A stretch of 64,000 bases of DNA, from contig NZ_JADJTF010000001.1 in assembly GCF_016711335.1 (NCBI RefSeq), positions 558,001 through 622,000 of the forward strand, written 5' to 3'. Source of the stretch: Thiofilum sp. Lineage in GTDB: Bacteria; Pseudomonadota; Gammaproteobacteria; Thiotrichales; Thiotrichaceae. The notes under the pieces are model-generated. The model worked only from the letters and a program-made list of their open reading frames with translations, was not told the origin of the DNA and did not search any database. Of the stretch, positions 51,063-60,075 are shown piece by piece. The first letter of the stretch is position 1. The number at the start of each line of letters is the position of its first letter. The translations under genes and the position numbers were made by a program.

Positions 51063-53069
51063 CTAGTTCAATACACGTCTAACGGCAGCTACCACATTGT
51101 CTACAGTAAAGCCAAAGTACTTGAATAACTCACCCGCAGGTGCTGATTCACCAAAGCGATCCAGACCAATTACCTCACCATTTAAGCCGACATATTTATA
51201 CCAACCGTCAGTGACCGCTGCTTCAATGGCTACGCGTGCGGTGACTGCTTTAGGTAGTACTGACTCTTTGTATGCGGCGGATTGCTGATCAAAGATATTA
51301 GTTGAAGGCATAGACACTACACGCACTTTACGATCGGTTAGTTGTGCAGCGGCTTTCATGGCTAAATCAACTTCAGAACCTGTCGCAATAATGATTGCAT
51401 CGGGTGTGCCTTCACAATCTTTCAGTACATAGCCACCCTTAGCAATATCAGCGATTTGCTCCGCAGTACGCGCTTGGAAAGGTAGATTTTGACGGGTAAA
51501 GATCAAGCATGAAGGCATGGTTTGAGCTTCAATAGCTGCTTTCCACGCCACAATACTTTCGACCCCATCACACGGACGCCATACTTGCATATTGGGAATC
51601 ATGCGTAAGGTCGGAATCTGCTCTACTGCTTGGTGAGTAGGACCATCTTCCCCTAGACCAATCGAGTCGTGGGTATAGACAAAAATCGAGCGAATCTTCA
51701 TTAATGCGGCCATACGCACCGCATTACGGGCGTACTCAGAGAACATTAAGAAGGTTGCACCATAAGGAATAAAGCCACCATGCAGTGCCACACCATTCAT
51801 CAGGGCACTCATACCAAATTCACGCACCCCGTAGGAAATATAGTTACCACTAAAATCCTGCTCTGGACCATGCATAGAGTTGATATGTTTACTGGCTTTA
51901 TTGAAAGTATTATTGGACGGTGTTAAATCCGCCGAACCGCCTAAAAACTCAGGTAATAAAGGTGCAAACTGATCTAAGGCATTTTTAGAGGCTACACGGG
52001 TCGCTGGGGATTCAGCCTTAGCATTAATAGCATTGACTGCGGCTTGTGATGCTTCTGCCCAGTTCGTGGGTAGTTCACCATTCATACGACGTTTGAATTC
52101 TGCCGCTTCGGTAGGATAAGCCACAGCATAAGCATCAAACGCTTGATTCCATTCAGACTCTAAGGCTTGACCCTTTTCTTTAGCATCCCAACCTGCATAG
52201 ATTTCAGACGGAATGACAAAGGGCTCATGTGCCCAGCCTAAATGCTCACGCGCCGCTGCTATTTCGGCCGCACCTAGGGGTGCACCATGCACATCATGAC
52301 CACCTTGTTTATTAGGTGCGCCTTTACCAATAATCGTTTTGCAGCAAATCAGGCTAGGACGGTCGGTTGCAGCACGGGCTTGCTCAGTGGCTTGTTTAAT
52401 TGCTTCGGGGTTATGACCATCGACATTAGCCACCACATGCCAACCATAGGCTTCAAAACGCTTAGGGGTATTATCTGAGAACCAACCGACTACATCACCG
52501 TCAATGGAAATACCATTATCATCGTAGAAGGCAATGAGTTTACCTAATTTCAGCGTACCTGCCAGAGAGCAAGCCTCATGTGAAATCCCTTCCATCAAGC
52601 AACCATCCCCTAAGAATACATAGGTGTAATGATCAACAATGGTATGACCTTCTTTATTAAATTGTGCCGCCAATACTTTCTCAGCTAAAGCCATACCTAC
52701 CGCATTAGTAATACCTTGACCTAGTGGACCTGTAGTGGTTTCAATGCCGGGGGCATAACCGTATTCAGGATGGCCCGGCGTTTTAGAATGCAATTGACGG
52801 AAAGCTTTGAGGTCATCAATGCTCAAATCGTAGCCTGTTAAATGCAGCACTGAATAAGGCAGCATAGAACCATGACCATTAGACATGACAAAACGATCAC
52901 GATTAGCCCATTTTGGATTAGTGGGATTATGGCGCATGAAATCGTTATAGAGTACTTCAGCAATATCGGCCATACCCATAGGAGCTCCGGGGTGGCCAGA
53001 GTTTGCTTTTTGAACAGCATCCATCGCTAATACGCGAATCGCATTGGCCAACTGTTGGCGCGTGGTCAT
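51063..53069 (-). CDS. tkt: Transketolase
   Basis: A 668-residue thiamine-diphosphate enzyme of the pentose-phosphate and Calvin pathways that moves two-carbon units between sugar phosphates. N-terminal motifs: LAMDAVQKANSGHPGAPMGM and TTGPLGQGITNAVGMALAEK. The TPP fold is FLGDGCLMEGISHEACSLAG with YDDNGISIDGDV. The pyrimidine-domain markers FLMFSEYARNAVRMAAL and VYTHDSIGLGEDGPTHQAVE follow. It is first in the cluster, 130 bp from gap, with the promoter in the 410-bp region shared with argC. Confidence 0.98.
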   Translation of the reverse strand: MTTRQQLANAIRVLAMDAVQKANSGHPGAPMGMADIAEVLYNDFMRHNPTNPKWANRDRFVMSNGHGSMLPYSVLHLTGYDLSIDDLKAFRQLHSKTPGHPEYGYAPGIETTTGPLGQGITNAVGMALAEKVLAAQFNKEGHTIVDHYTYVFLGDGCLMEGISHEACSLAGTLKLGKLIAFYDDNGISIDGDVVGWFSDNTPKRFEAYGWHVVANVDGHNPEAIKQATEQARAATDRPSLICCKTIIGKGAPNKQGGHDVHGAPLGAAEIAAAREHLGWAHEPFVIPSEIYAGWDAKEKGQALESEWNQAFDAYAVAYPTEAAEFKRRMNGELPTNWAEASQAAVNAINAKAESPATRVASKNALDQFAPLLPEFLGGSADLTPSNNTFNKASKHINSMHGPEQDFSGNYISYGVREFGMSALMNGVALHGGFIPYGATFLMFSEYARNAVRMAALMKIRSIFVYTHDSIGLGEDGPTHQAVEQIPTLRMIPNMQVWRPCDGVESIVAWKAAIEAQTMPSCLIFTRQNLPFQARTAEQIADIAKGGYVLKDCEGTPDAIIIATGSEVDLAMKAAAQLTDRKVRVVSMPSTNIFDQQSAAYKESVLPKAVTARVAIEAAVTDGWYKYVGLNGEVIGLDRFGESAPAGELFKYFGFTVDNVVAAVRRVLN

Positions 53070-53479
53070 AACAGAACTCCTTAAAATACAAATAATCGCA
53101 ACTCAATGAAACATGCTAATAACACCTACACTGAAGTGTTATGAGAATATACCATCTAAGCACTCATCCTAGCTTTTGAGTTGGATTGTGTAGCGTGGAG
53201 CTAAGAGCGCACTATTATACCTAAGGATTACAGGCGTACTAAGCTCCTGCTTTGTATAAAAAGAGAGATAAAGGCTTACCCGTTTTGGGTGCTCATAGAG
53301 AGATAGTTTCAACATATCAAGGCAAAGCAATATCTGGCTTGGGATAGAGGTGCTCTTTATACCGAAAAAGTAGACATGGGTGAACTCAAAATTCACAAGC
53401 CTCAGCAATTAGCTACAAATGCACCCTTTTTAAGCATTTTCCGTCATAATAGCCTCACTTCATTTTTTCGAGATACACC
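53070..53479. other. Divergent intergenic region tkt/argC
   Basis: A 410-bp region with no supported gene. It must hold the promoters of tkt (minus) and argC (plus), but I recognise no certain site. A weak reading frame of about 80 codons on the minus strand has no ribosome site and looks non-coding. Confidence 0.4.
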
Positions 53480-54415
53480 ATGAGCAATGCACTAAAAGTA
53501 TTTATCGACGGTCAACACGGTACAACGGGACTACAAATCAGAGAAAAACTAGAACACCATACTCATGTACAAGTGATTGAAATTGCTACCGAAGCACGTA
53601 AGGATGTTAATGCTCGTAAAGCACTGATGAACGAGGCGGATATTGTGTTTCTATGTTTACCGGATGCAGCCTCTAAAGAGATTGCCGCTGATCTTTATCA
53701 GATGGATACGCGCGTGATTGATGCCAGCTCAGCACATCGCGTGGACAATAAGTGGACTTATGGTTTGCCTGAACTCCGTACCGAACAACGCACACTCATT
53801 AAAAACGCTAAATATGTATCGAATCCGGGGTGCTATGCAACGGGCGCGATTTTGCTGCTGAATCCTTTAAGTGAGCAAGGCTTACTCCCCGCGAGCACCG
53901 CGATTCATATCAATGGCTATTCGGGCTATTCGGGCGGGGGTACGGCAATGATTAATGCTTATGAATCAAGTGCTGTCCCGTCGGCATTAGCGGTTTATGG
54001 TTTGGATTTTAACCATAAGCATATTGCTGAAATTATGAAATATAGCCAATTACAACGCCGCCCCACTTTTATTCCCAGTGTTGTACCGATTCGTCAAGGG
54101 ATGATTGTGCTAGTAGCGTTTGATAAAACTGAATTGAATGGTACTACCCAAGATATTAAGCAGCTTTATCAAACTAAGTATCAGGGTGAACGTTTTGTGC
54201 AAGTAAAAGAGCATGATTTAGAACAAGATAAATTCCTGCATATATCTAATTTAGGTGGCTCTAATAATTGTGAGATTTACGTATTTGAATCGGCTGATCA
54301 GTCACAAGTGATGGTATCGGCGCGTCTCGATAATTTAGGTAAAGGGGCAAGCAGTGCCGCGATTCAAAATATGAATATTATGTTGGGATTGGATGAGGGG
54401 TTAGGTATTAACTAA
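53480..54415 (+). CDS. argC: N-acetyl-gamma-glutamyl-phosphate reductase, short (type 2)
   Basis: A 311-residue ArgC of the short type 2 group. It makes N-acetylglutamate semialdehyde in arginine synthesis. The NADP site is KVFIDGQHGTTGLQIREKL, the catalytic Cys is in VSNPGCYATGAILLL, and INGYSGYSGGGTAMI and the HIAEIMKYSQL region carry the active-site His. Its length (311 versus about 345) supports the type 2 form. It stands alone, followed by a dispersed repeat. Confidence 0.94.
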   Translation: MSNALKVFIDGQHGTTGLQIREKLEHHTHVQVIEIATEARKDVNARKALMNEADIVFLCLPDAASKEIAADLYQMDTRVIDASSAHRVDNKWTYGLPELRTEQRTLIKNAKYVSNPGCYATGAILLLNPLSEQGLLPASTAIHINGYSGYSGGGTAMINAYESSAVPSALAVYGLDFNHKHIAEIMKYSQLQRRPTFIPSVVPIRQGMIVLVAFDKTELNGTTQDIKQLYQTKYQGERFVQVKEHDLEQDKFLHISNLGGSNNCEIYVFESADQSQVMVSARLDNLGKGASSAAIQNMNIMLGLDEGLGIN

Positions 54416-54429
54416 GCGCTTTAGCCTAC

Positions 54430-54555
54430 TAAGTACCAAAATAATCGTGCATTTCTTCCGCAGACGCTGTGAATACCTCCCTGTACGCTTCAAGGCGACA
54501 TCCTTGTCGCCAAGACTGCTCCAAAAACACACGATTACTTTTAGCTAGGTACTTA
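54430..54555. repeat. Dispersed structured intergenic repeat, copy 2
   Basis: Reverse orientation to copy 1 at 76-179. Outer inverted ends are TAAGTACC (54430-54437) and GGTACTTA (54548-54555), and inner ends TAATCGTG (54442-54449) and CACGATTA (54530-54537). The central hairpin GGCGACA-tcct-TGTCGCC (54494-54511) keeps pairing although two base pairs differ from copy 1. The conserved core contains GCTGTGAATAC and GGAGCAGTCTTGGCG in complement. It lies between argC and the metK leader. Confidence 0.8.
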
Positions 54556-54688
54556 TTAGAAAAAGCAAAGACTCTTATCACACAGAGTGCTTTGCTTATC
54601 TAAACACTTCATACCTAAAGCCTGTACAAACTGAAATTTTTTAGTATCATTGCCAACCCATAGAGCCACTAGGCTTAGAACACAGATG

Positions 54689-54762
54689 TTGAGGAGCGTT
54701 GCAACAGAACTTTTCTGCCAGGCTCAACAGACTGTCAACATGACAAAACGGCGCTCAGTCAT
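54689..54762 (+). promoter_or_regulatory. SAH riboswitch before metK
   Basis: Conserved blocks of the S-adenosylhomocysteine aptamer appear in order: GAGGAGCGTTGCAAC (54691-54705), GCCAGGCTCAACAG (about 54717-54730), and AACGGCGCTCAGTC (54747-54760). GAGCGT pairs with GGCGCTC to close the main stem. The riboswitch normally turns expression on when SAH rises and is usual before ahcY; metK is an unusual target. It ends about 30 nt before the start codon. A second copy precedes ahcY. Confidence 0.85.
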
Positions 54763-54792
54763 TAGTAACCAATTATTTTAAAGGAGAACGTA

Positions 54793-55953
54793 ATGGCTGA
54801 GACTCACCTGTTTACGTCTGAATCCGTATCTGAAGGCCATCCCGACAAAATGTGCGACCAAATCTCTGACGCGATTTTGGACGCTATCATTGCTAAAGAC
54901 CCCTATGCGCGTGTTGCCTGCGAAACCCTCGCTAAAACAGGCATGGTTGTACTCGCGGGCGAAATCACTACGACTGCTGACATTGACTACGAAGGTATTG
55001 TGCGTGGCGTAGTCAATGACATTGGCTACAACAACTCACGTATTGGTTTTGACGGTAATACTTGTGCAGTCATCAACGCCATTGGTAAGCAATCTCCTGA
55101 TATTGCAATGGGTGTAGACCGTGCACGTAGCGAAGACCAAGGCGCGGGCGACCAAGGTTTAATGTTCGGCTATGCCAGTAATGAAACCGATGTATTAATG
55201 CCTGCTGCATTGACCTTTTCTCATCGCTTAGTCAAAAAACAAGCGGAACTACGTAAAAACGGTATTCTCCCTTGGTTACGTCCTGATGCTAAATCACAAG
55301 TCACGGTGCGTTATCAAGACGGCAAAATCGTGGCTGTCGATGCCGTAGTACTCTCTACTCAACATGATCCTGAAATCAGCTTGCAAGATTTACGTGAAGC
55401 GGTACTAGAGCATGTGATTAAGCCCGTACTACCTGCTGAGTGGTTACACAAAGGGACTCAGCTCCACATTAACCCCACTGGTAACTTCGTCATCGGTGGT
55501 CCAGTAGGTGACTGTGGTCTAACGGGTCGTAAGATTATTGTGGATAGCTACGGTGGTATGGCACGTCACGGTGGTGGTGCATTCTCTGGTAAAGATCCAT
55601 CAAAAGTAGACCGCTCTGCCGCTTATGCTGGTCGCTATGTGGCTAAAAATATCGTGGCGGCGGGCTTAGCTGAGCGCTGTGAGATTCAAGTGTCTTATGC
55701 GATTGGTGTCGCTCAACCGACCTCTATTTCTGTTGAAACCTTCGGTACTAATAAAGTGGCTGAGGCTTTAATTGAAAAATTAGTTCGTGAGTACTTTGAT
55801 CTACGTCCGTATGGCATTACCAAAATGCTGGATTTATTGCGTCCGATCTATCGCAATACCGCAAGTTATGGTCACTTTGGTCGTGAAGATTTAGATTTAC
55901 CTTGGGAAAAAACTGATAAAGCTGAAGCGTTACGCGCTGCGGCTGGTTTATAA
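54793..55953 (+). CDS. metK: S-adenosylmethionine synthetase
   Basis: A 386-residue enzyme that makes SAM from methionine and ATP. Motifs: SVSEGHPDKMCDQISDAILD, the metal Asp and GAGDQGLMFGYA, PTGNFVIGGPVGDCGLTGRK and the loop GGAFSGKDPSKVDRSAAY. Length is standard. AAGGAG lies 7 nt before the ATG. Downstream are a terminator, a second SAH riboswitch, ahcY and metF, so SAM synthesis and recycling are kept together. Confidence 0.98.
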   Translation: MAETHLFTSESVSEGHPDKMCDQISDAILDAIIAKDPYARVACETLAKTGMVVLAGEITTTADIDYEGIVRGVVNDIGYNNSRIGFDGNTCAVINAIGKQSPDIAMGVDRARSEDQGAGDQGLMFGYASNETDVLMPAALTFSHRLVKKQAELRKNGILPWLRPDAKSQVTVRYQDGKIVAVDAVVLSTQHDPEISLQDLREAVLEHVIKPVLPAEWLHKGTQLHINPTGNFVIGGPVGDCGLTGRKIIVDSYGGMARHGGGAFSGKDPSKVDRSAAYAGRYVAKNIVAAGLAERCEIQVSYAIGVAQPTSISVETFGTNKVAEALIEKLVREYFDLRPYGITKMLDLLRPIYRNTASYGHFGREDLDLPWEKTDKAEALRAAAGL

Positions 55954-55961
55954 TTCCTAAT

Positions 55962-55996
55962 AGCTCATCTGACCTTTGCGTGAGGTGAGCTTTTCG
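55962..55996 (+). terminator. metK terminator
   Basis: AGCTCATCT (55962-55970) pairs with AGGTGAGCT (55983-55991) with one G-U, followed by TTTTCGTCT. It ends metK transcription 8 bp after the stop, just before the ahcY riboswitch. It may leak. Confidence 0.8.
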
Positions 55997-55999
55997 TCT

Positions 56000-56087
56000 A
56001 AGGAGCGCTGCAACGGCTACCTGATAGTATTTTAATAAGGTAGTTCCGCCAGGCTTAGGCAACCGTAATTGACAACGGCGCTCATTC
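56000..56087 (+). promoter_or_regulatory. SAH riboswitch before ahcY
   Basis: The SAH aptamer blocks AGGAGCGCTGCAAC (56001-56014), GCCAGGCTTAGGCAA (about 56048-56062) and CAACGGCGCTCATTC (56073-56087) are in order. A variable stem, CTACCT/AGGTAG (about 56018-56044), lies between the first two. High SAH should raise ahcY and metF expression. It ends 25 nt before the ahcY start. Confidence 0.92.
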
Positions 56088-56112
56088 AATTATCAACCAA
56101 ACTGGAGATTGA

Positions 56113-57528
56113 ATGATGAGTTCGAGTCAATTCAATGATTATATTGTTGCCGATATGAGCCTTGCCGATTGGGGCCGTAAAGAGATTAAAATCGCTGAAA
56201 CCGAAATGCCCGGTCTAATGGCGATTCGTGAAGAGTTTGCCAAAACTCAACCTTTAAAAGGTGCGCGTATTACTGGCTCTTTACACATGACCATTCAAAC
56301 GGCGGTGTTAATTGAAACCTTAAAAGCACTCGGTGCTGAAGTTCGGTGGGCGTCTTGCAATATTTTCTCTACTCAAGATCACGCAGCCGCAGCGATTGCA
56401 GCCGCAGGTATTCCTGTCTTTGCTTATAAGGGTGAGTCATTAGAAGAATATTGGGATTACACCCACAAAATCTTTGAATGGCCTAATGGTCAACAAGCCA
56501 ATATGATTCTGGATGATGGTGGCGATGCTACCCTACTCCTGCATTTAGGTGCTCGTGCTGAAAAAGATATTAGCTTAGTAGCTAAACCGACTTCTGAAGA
56601 AGAAACCTATTTATACGCAGCGATCCGTAAGCGCTTAGAAACTGATCCGACTTGGTATAGCACTCGTCTCGCTGAAATACGCGGCGTTACCGAAGAAACC
56701 ACTACCGGCGTTCATCGTTTATACCAAATGCACGCACGCGGCGACCTCAAATTCCCAGCCATTAACGTGAATGATTCTGTGACTAAATCAAAATTCGATA
56801 ACCTTTATGGTTGCCGTGAGTCGTTAGTTGACGGTATTAAACGCGCTACTGACGTAATGGTGGCGGGTAAAGTAGCAGTGGTTGCAGGTTACGGTGACGT
56901 AGGTAAGGGTTCAGCTCAAGCCTTACGTGCTTTATCCGCTCAAGTATGGGTGACTGAAATTGATCCCATCTGTGCACTACAAGCCGCAATGGAAGGTTAT
57001 CGTGTAGTGACTATGGATTATGCTGCGGACAAAGCAGACATTTTCGTCACCGCAACTGGTAATTATCACGTTATTAATCACGATCACATGGCTAAAATGA
57101 AAAATGAAGCCATCGTGTGCAATATCGGTCACTTCGATAATGAAATCGATGTAGCCAGCCTTGAACAATACCAATGGGAAGAGATCAAACCCCAAGTGGA
57201 TCACATCATTTTCCCAGACGGCAAACGCATTACTCTATTAGCCCAAGGTCGCTTGGTGAATTTAGGTTGTGCTACGGGTCATCCTTCATACGTCATGTCG
57301 TCTTCATTTGCCAATCAAACGATTGCACAAATTGAACTCTGGACTGAACGCGATTCTGGTAAATATCCAGTCGGTGTATACACCTTACCTAAGCACTTAG
57401 ATGAGAAAGTCGCTCGCTTACAATTGAAAAAGCTCAATGCACAATTGACTGAACTGACTGAGCAACAAGCGGCTTATATCAATGTGTCCGTTCAAGGTCC
57501 TTACAAAGCGGATCACTATCGCTACTAA
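56113..57528 (+). CDS. ahcY: Adenosylhomocysteinase
   Basis: A 471-residue NAD-dependent enzyme that splits S-adenosylhomocysteine into homocysteine and adenosine. Motifs: DMSLADWGRKEIKIAETEMP, TGSLHMTIQTAVLIETL, SCNIFSTQDHAAAAIA, DDGGDATLLLHLG, NLYGCRESLVDGIKRATDVM, VVAGYGDVGKGSAQALRALS (NAD loop) and the C-terminal DHYRY. Two consecutive ATGs; the first has GGAG 5 nt upstream. MetF starts 12 bp after its stop, so they form one operon under the SAH riboswitch. Confidence 0.98.
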   Translation: MMSSSQFNDYIVADMSLADWGRKEIKIAETEMPGLMAIREEFAKTQPLKGARITGSLHMTIQTAVLIETLKALGAEVRWASCNIFSTQDHAAAAIAAAGIPVFAYKGESLEEYWDYTHKIFEWPNGQQANMILDDGGDATLLLHLGARAEKDISLVAKPTSEEETYLYAAIRKRLETDPTWYSTRLAEIRGVTEETTTGVHRLYQMHARGDLKFPAINVNDSVTKSKFDNLYGCRESLVDGIKRATDVMVAGKVAVVAGYGDVGKGSAQALRALSAQVWVTEIDPICALQAAMEGYRVVTMDYAADKADIFVTATGNYHVINHDHMAKMKNEAIVCNIGHFDNEIDVASLEQYQWEEIKPQVDHIIFPDGKRITLLAQGRLVNLGCATGHPSYVMSSSFANQTIAQIELWTERDSGKYPVGVYTLPKHLDEKVARLQLKKLNAQLTELTEQQAAYINVSVQGPYKADHYRY

Positions 57529-57540
57529 TCAGGAGTTGCT

Positions 57541-58437
57541 ATGAGTACTCATGATCATACTCACGACCATGAACATGAACATGACGACCATAGCCATAAT
57601 GACGAATTAGCGTTTAGCTTTGAGTTTTTCCCACCCAAGACTGAACAGGGTGTGGAAAAACTACGTGAAGTGCGTGAAGCCCTAGCTCCTTTAAAACCGC
57701 GATTTTTCTCGGTGACTTATGGAGCGGGTGGTTCAACACAAGAGCGTACTCTAGAGGCAGTGCTGGATATTCAGCGCTCCTCTGGAATAGAAGCTGCACC
57801 GCATTTGTCATGTATTGGTTCGTCAGCGAGTCAAATTCGTCAAATTCTCCAGCTATACCGCGAACACGACATCAAGCACATTGTCGCCCTACGCGGTGAT
57901 TTGCCCTCTGGTACGATGGACAGTGGTGAGTTTCGTTATGCTAATGAATTAGTCGAATTCATTCGTAAGGAGACGGGCGATCATTTTCATATTGAGGTTG
58001 CTGCTTATCCTGAAGTACATCCACAAGCGCCTAATTTAGATAAAGATTTAGATAACTTTGTGCGCAAAGTGAATGCAGGGGCGAATAGTGCGATCACTCA
58101 GTATTTCTTTAATGCTGATGCGTATTGGCATTTTGTGGATCGATGCTTAGCTAAAGGTGTCACTATCCCAATAGTACCGGGCATTATGCCGATTACTAAC
58201 TATACGCAACTGGCGCGTTTTTCCGATATGTGCGGTGCTGAAATTCCGCGCTGGGTACGCAAGCAGTTAGAAGCGTATGGGGATGATAGTGCCTCGATTA
58301 CGGCGTTTGGTGAGGAGTTTGTAACACTGCTATGTGAAAACTTACTCGACACCGGAGCACCGGGTTTGCACTTTTACACCATGAATCGTGCTGAACCTAC
58401 GGTCACTATTTGGAATAATTTAGGTCTCTCGGCTTAA
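57541..58437 (+). CDS. metF: Methylenetetrahydrofolate reductase with His-rich N-terminus
   Basis: A 298-residue FAD enzyme that reduces 5,10-methylene-THF to 5-methyl-THF, supplying methyl groups for methionine. It follows ahcY closely, so methyl supply is linked to SAH removal. Motifs: FSFEFFPPKTEQGVEKLREV, FFSVTYGAGGSTQERT, HIVALRGDLPSG, YPEVHPQAPNLDKDL, ITQYFFNADAYWHFVD and VPGIMPITNYTQLARFSD. Residues 1-20 are unusual: MSTHDHTHDHEHEHDDHSHN contains seven His-containing pairs alternating with acids, a metal-binding type sequence absent from standard MetF. AGGAG lies upstream of the start. Confidence 0.96.
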   Translation: MSTHDHTHDHEHEHDDHSHNDELAFSFEFFPPKTEQGVEKLREVREALAPLKPRFFSVTYGAGGSTQERTLEAVLDIQRSSGIEAAPHLSCIGSSASQIRQILQLYREHDIKHIVALRGDLPSGTMDSGEFRYANELVEFIRKETGDHFHIEVAAYPEVHPQAPNLDKDLDNFVRKVNAGANSAITQYFFNADAYWHFVDRCLAKGVTIPIVPGIMPITNYTQLARFSDMCGAEIPRWVRKQLEAYGDDSASITAFGEEFVTLLCENLLDTGAPGLHFYTMNRAEPTVTIWNNLGLSA

Positions 58438-58451
58438 GTTTCTCAGTACTT

Positions 58452-58482
58452 AAAAGATGCGGGTACTTTGCCCGTGTCTTTT
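58452..58482. terminator. Bidirectional terminator after metF
   Basis: AAAAGATGCGGG (58452-58463) and CCCGTGTCTTTT (58471-58482) form a 12-bp stem with two G-U pairs and flanking A/T runs on both sides. It ends metF and the restriction endonuclease gene, whose stop lies at its edge. Confidence 0.85.
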
Positions 58483-59266
58483 AAATAATTCTGGTACAGC
58501 TTGCATATAAATTCATAATATCAGCGCGTTTAATTCTAAACTTAGTACCATGATTATGTCCGGTACGCGCATCAAAATCGACATAAATCAAACCACTCTC
58601 AAATGCACTCAACATTTTTTCTAAAGATAGCTCTTTGAGCATATAAACTTCTTCGTACTTGAAATAACCTAGACCTTTCTCTGTTTTATGATCGGCTATA
58701 ACATAGAAGCAACTATGTAACTTTGAACCAAGCTTATGATAAAAATCATTAAAACCCCAATAAGGGTTAGGACTCAAAGTACTATTACCACTCTGAATAA
58801 TTTTATCCACCCAAGCACTATGTTTTATTTGATCTACTTTAGTAACATCAAATATTACCTCAATACGTTGTTCAGCTCGATTCACGACTACTGTAAAACC
58901 CCGATTGGAATATAAACCACATCGAATCGTCTGCCTAAAGCTCATTTCTGAATTAGGATAAATAGTACCCGCCTTATCATGAGACCAACCATAATTTGGT
59001 AATAAAATACTAGGTACAAATTTTAATGCTGTTGGTGAAGGCTCTAGGTGAAACAAGGTCACTAATGAAGCAGTACGTTTACGCTGAGCTTTTAACTCCC
59101 ACTCAGCGGCATTAGGAATAGGTAAATTATTCTCCTCAATGCCCAATAAATCCTCTAATACATTACCTACATTACCATCATTATTACCACGCTCTGTAGC
59201 AATCCAACCTCTATCTGAAATAGCTTGCAAAGCAGCAATCAAGGATTCCTTTGTATAAGTTTGCAC
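58481..59266 (-). CDS. Type II restriction endonuclease, MvaI/BcnI family
   Basis: A 261-residue nuclease. The conserved GNVGNVLEDLLGIEENNLPI and AEWELKAQRKRTASLVTLFHLEP, with the Glu and Glu-X-Lys residues, match the MvaI/BcnI family, whose members cut CC-N-GG-type sites as monomers. FYVIADHKTE and FRIKRADIMNLYA are further segments. GTG is the start with AGGA about 10 nt before. It lies 14 bp downstream of its methyltransferase, the usual protective order. The exact target cannot be read from the sequence. Confidence 0.88.
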   Translation of the reverse strand: MQTYTKESLIAALQAISDRGWIATERGNNDGNVGNVLEDLLGIEENNLPIPNAAEWELKAQRKRTASLVTLFHLEPSPTALKFVPSILLPNYGWSHDKAGTIYPNSEMSFRQTIRCGLYSNRGFTVVVNRAEQRIEVIFDVTKVDQIKHSAWVDKIIQSGNSTLSPNPYWGFNDFYHKLGSKLHSCFYVIADHKTEKGLGYFKYEEVYMLKELSLEKMLSAFESGLIYVDFDARTGHNHGTKFRIKRADIMNLYASCTRII

Positions 59267-59280
59267 GTACTTTTAGTCCT

Positions 59281-60075
59281 TTAAAACAAAGATGCTTGTT
59301 TAAGCATATTTTCTGATGGAGGTACTACATGATAAACACTAGCTGGATTAGTCAAGCGCTCAGCAGCCATTTGACAGTACTCTGGGGAAATATCAATACC
59401 AATAAAATCACGTTTTAACTGTTTTGCTGCATAAGCTGTCGTACCGGAACCCATAAAGGGGTCGAGCACTAATTGTGCATTAGTTGAGCCAATAATTCTA
59501 TCGACTAGCTCTACAGGATAAGGAGCAGGATGCTTATTTTTAAGTTCTTGTCCAAACTCCCACACATCACCATAAGCATTAGCCTTAGGTACTAACTTGA
59601 AATTGGGCTTAGCAATTAAATAAATGACTTCATAGGTTGGCAAGAAGTAGCCCGCATTAAAATTTATCCCCCCCTTACGCCGCCAAATAATAATTTGTCT
59701 TACTGGAAAGCCTGAAACAATATCCTGCCTATCTTGTAATAAACCACCTTGAACACGCCACTTATGATTATAGAAAATAGCACCATCATCCTTAATAATA
59801 CGGTACATTTCTGTTAAACACCGGCGTTGCCAAGCAGCATATTCTTCATGGGGCATATTATCATTGTAATTAGCGTAGCCTTTGATTAAAGCAGCATTTG
59901 ACCACTTCCCCCCTCTACCGTCTTTCATACCATTACCCGTAGAGTTTTTTAAGTTATAGGGAGGAGATGTAACAATTAAGTCAATCGATTCATCTGGAAT
60001 CTGAGCCATGACCTCAACTGAATTGCCACAAACAAACTTATTTACAAAACTATCTGGGAAAATGAGTGATTCCAT
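59281..60075 (-). CDS. DNA methyltransferase of the MvaI-like system (N4-C or N6-A)
   Basis: A 264-residue beta-class amino-methyltransferase. Motif IV is TSPPYNLKNS, and motif I comes late as LVLDPFMGSGTTAYAAKQLKR, giving the beta order IV to I. The target-recognition area in between is short. TSPPY fits N4-cytosine transferases, in line with relatives of MvaI and BcnI. GAGAG lies 7 nt before the ATG. It protects host DNA from the adjacent nuclease. Confidence 0.9.
   Translation of the reverse strand: MESLIFPDSFVNKFVCGNSVEVMAQIPDESIDLIVTSPPYNLKNSTGNGMKDGRGGKWSNAALIKGYANYNDNMPHEEYAAWQRRCLTEMYRIIKDDGAIFYNHKWRVQGGLLQDRQDIVSGFPVRQIIIWRRKGGINFNAGYFLPTYEVIYLIAKPNFKLVPKANAYGDVWEFGQELKNKHPAPYPVELVDRIIGSTNAQLVLDPFMGSGTTAYAAKQLKRDFIGIDISPEYCQMAAERLTNPASVYHVVPPSENMLKQASLF

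Noticed and set aside
53169..53408. A 79-codon minus-strand frame between tkt and argC
   Set aside because: No ribosome site, odd composition and no recognisable motif; it occupies the region that should hold promoters.
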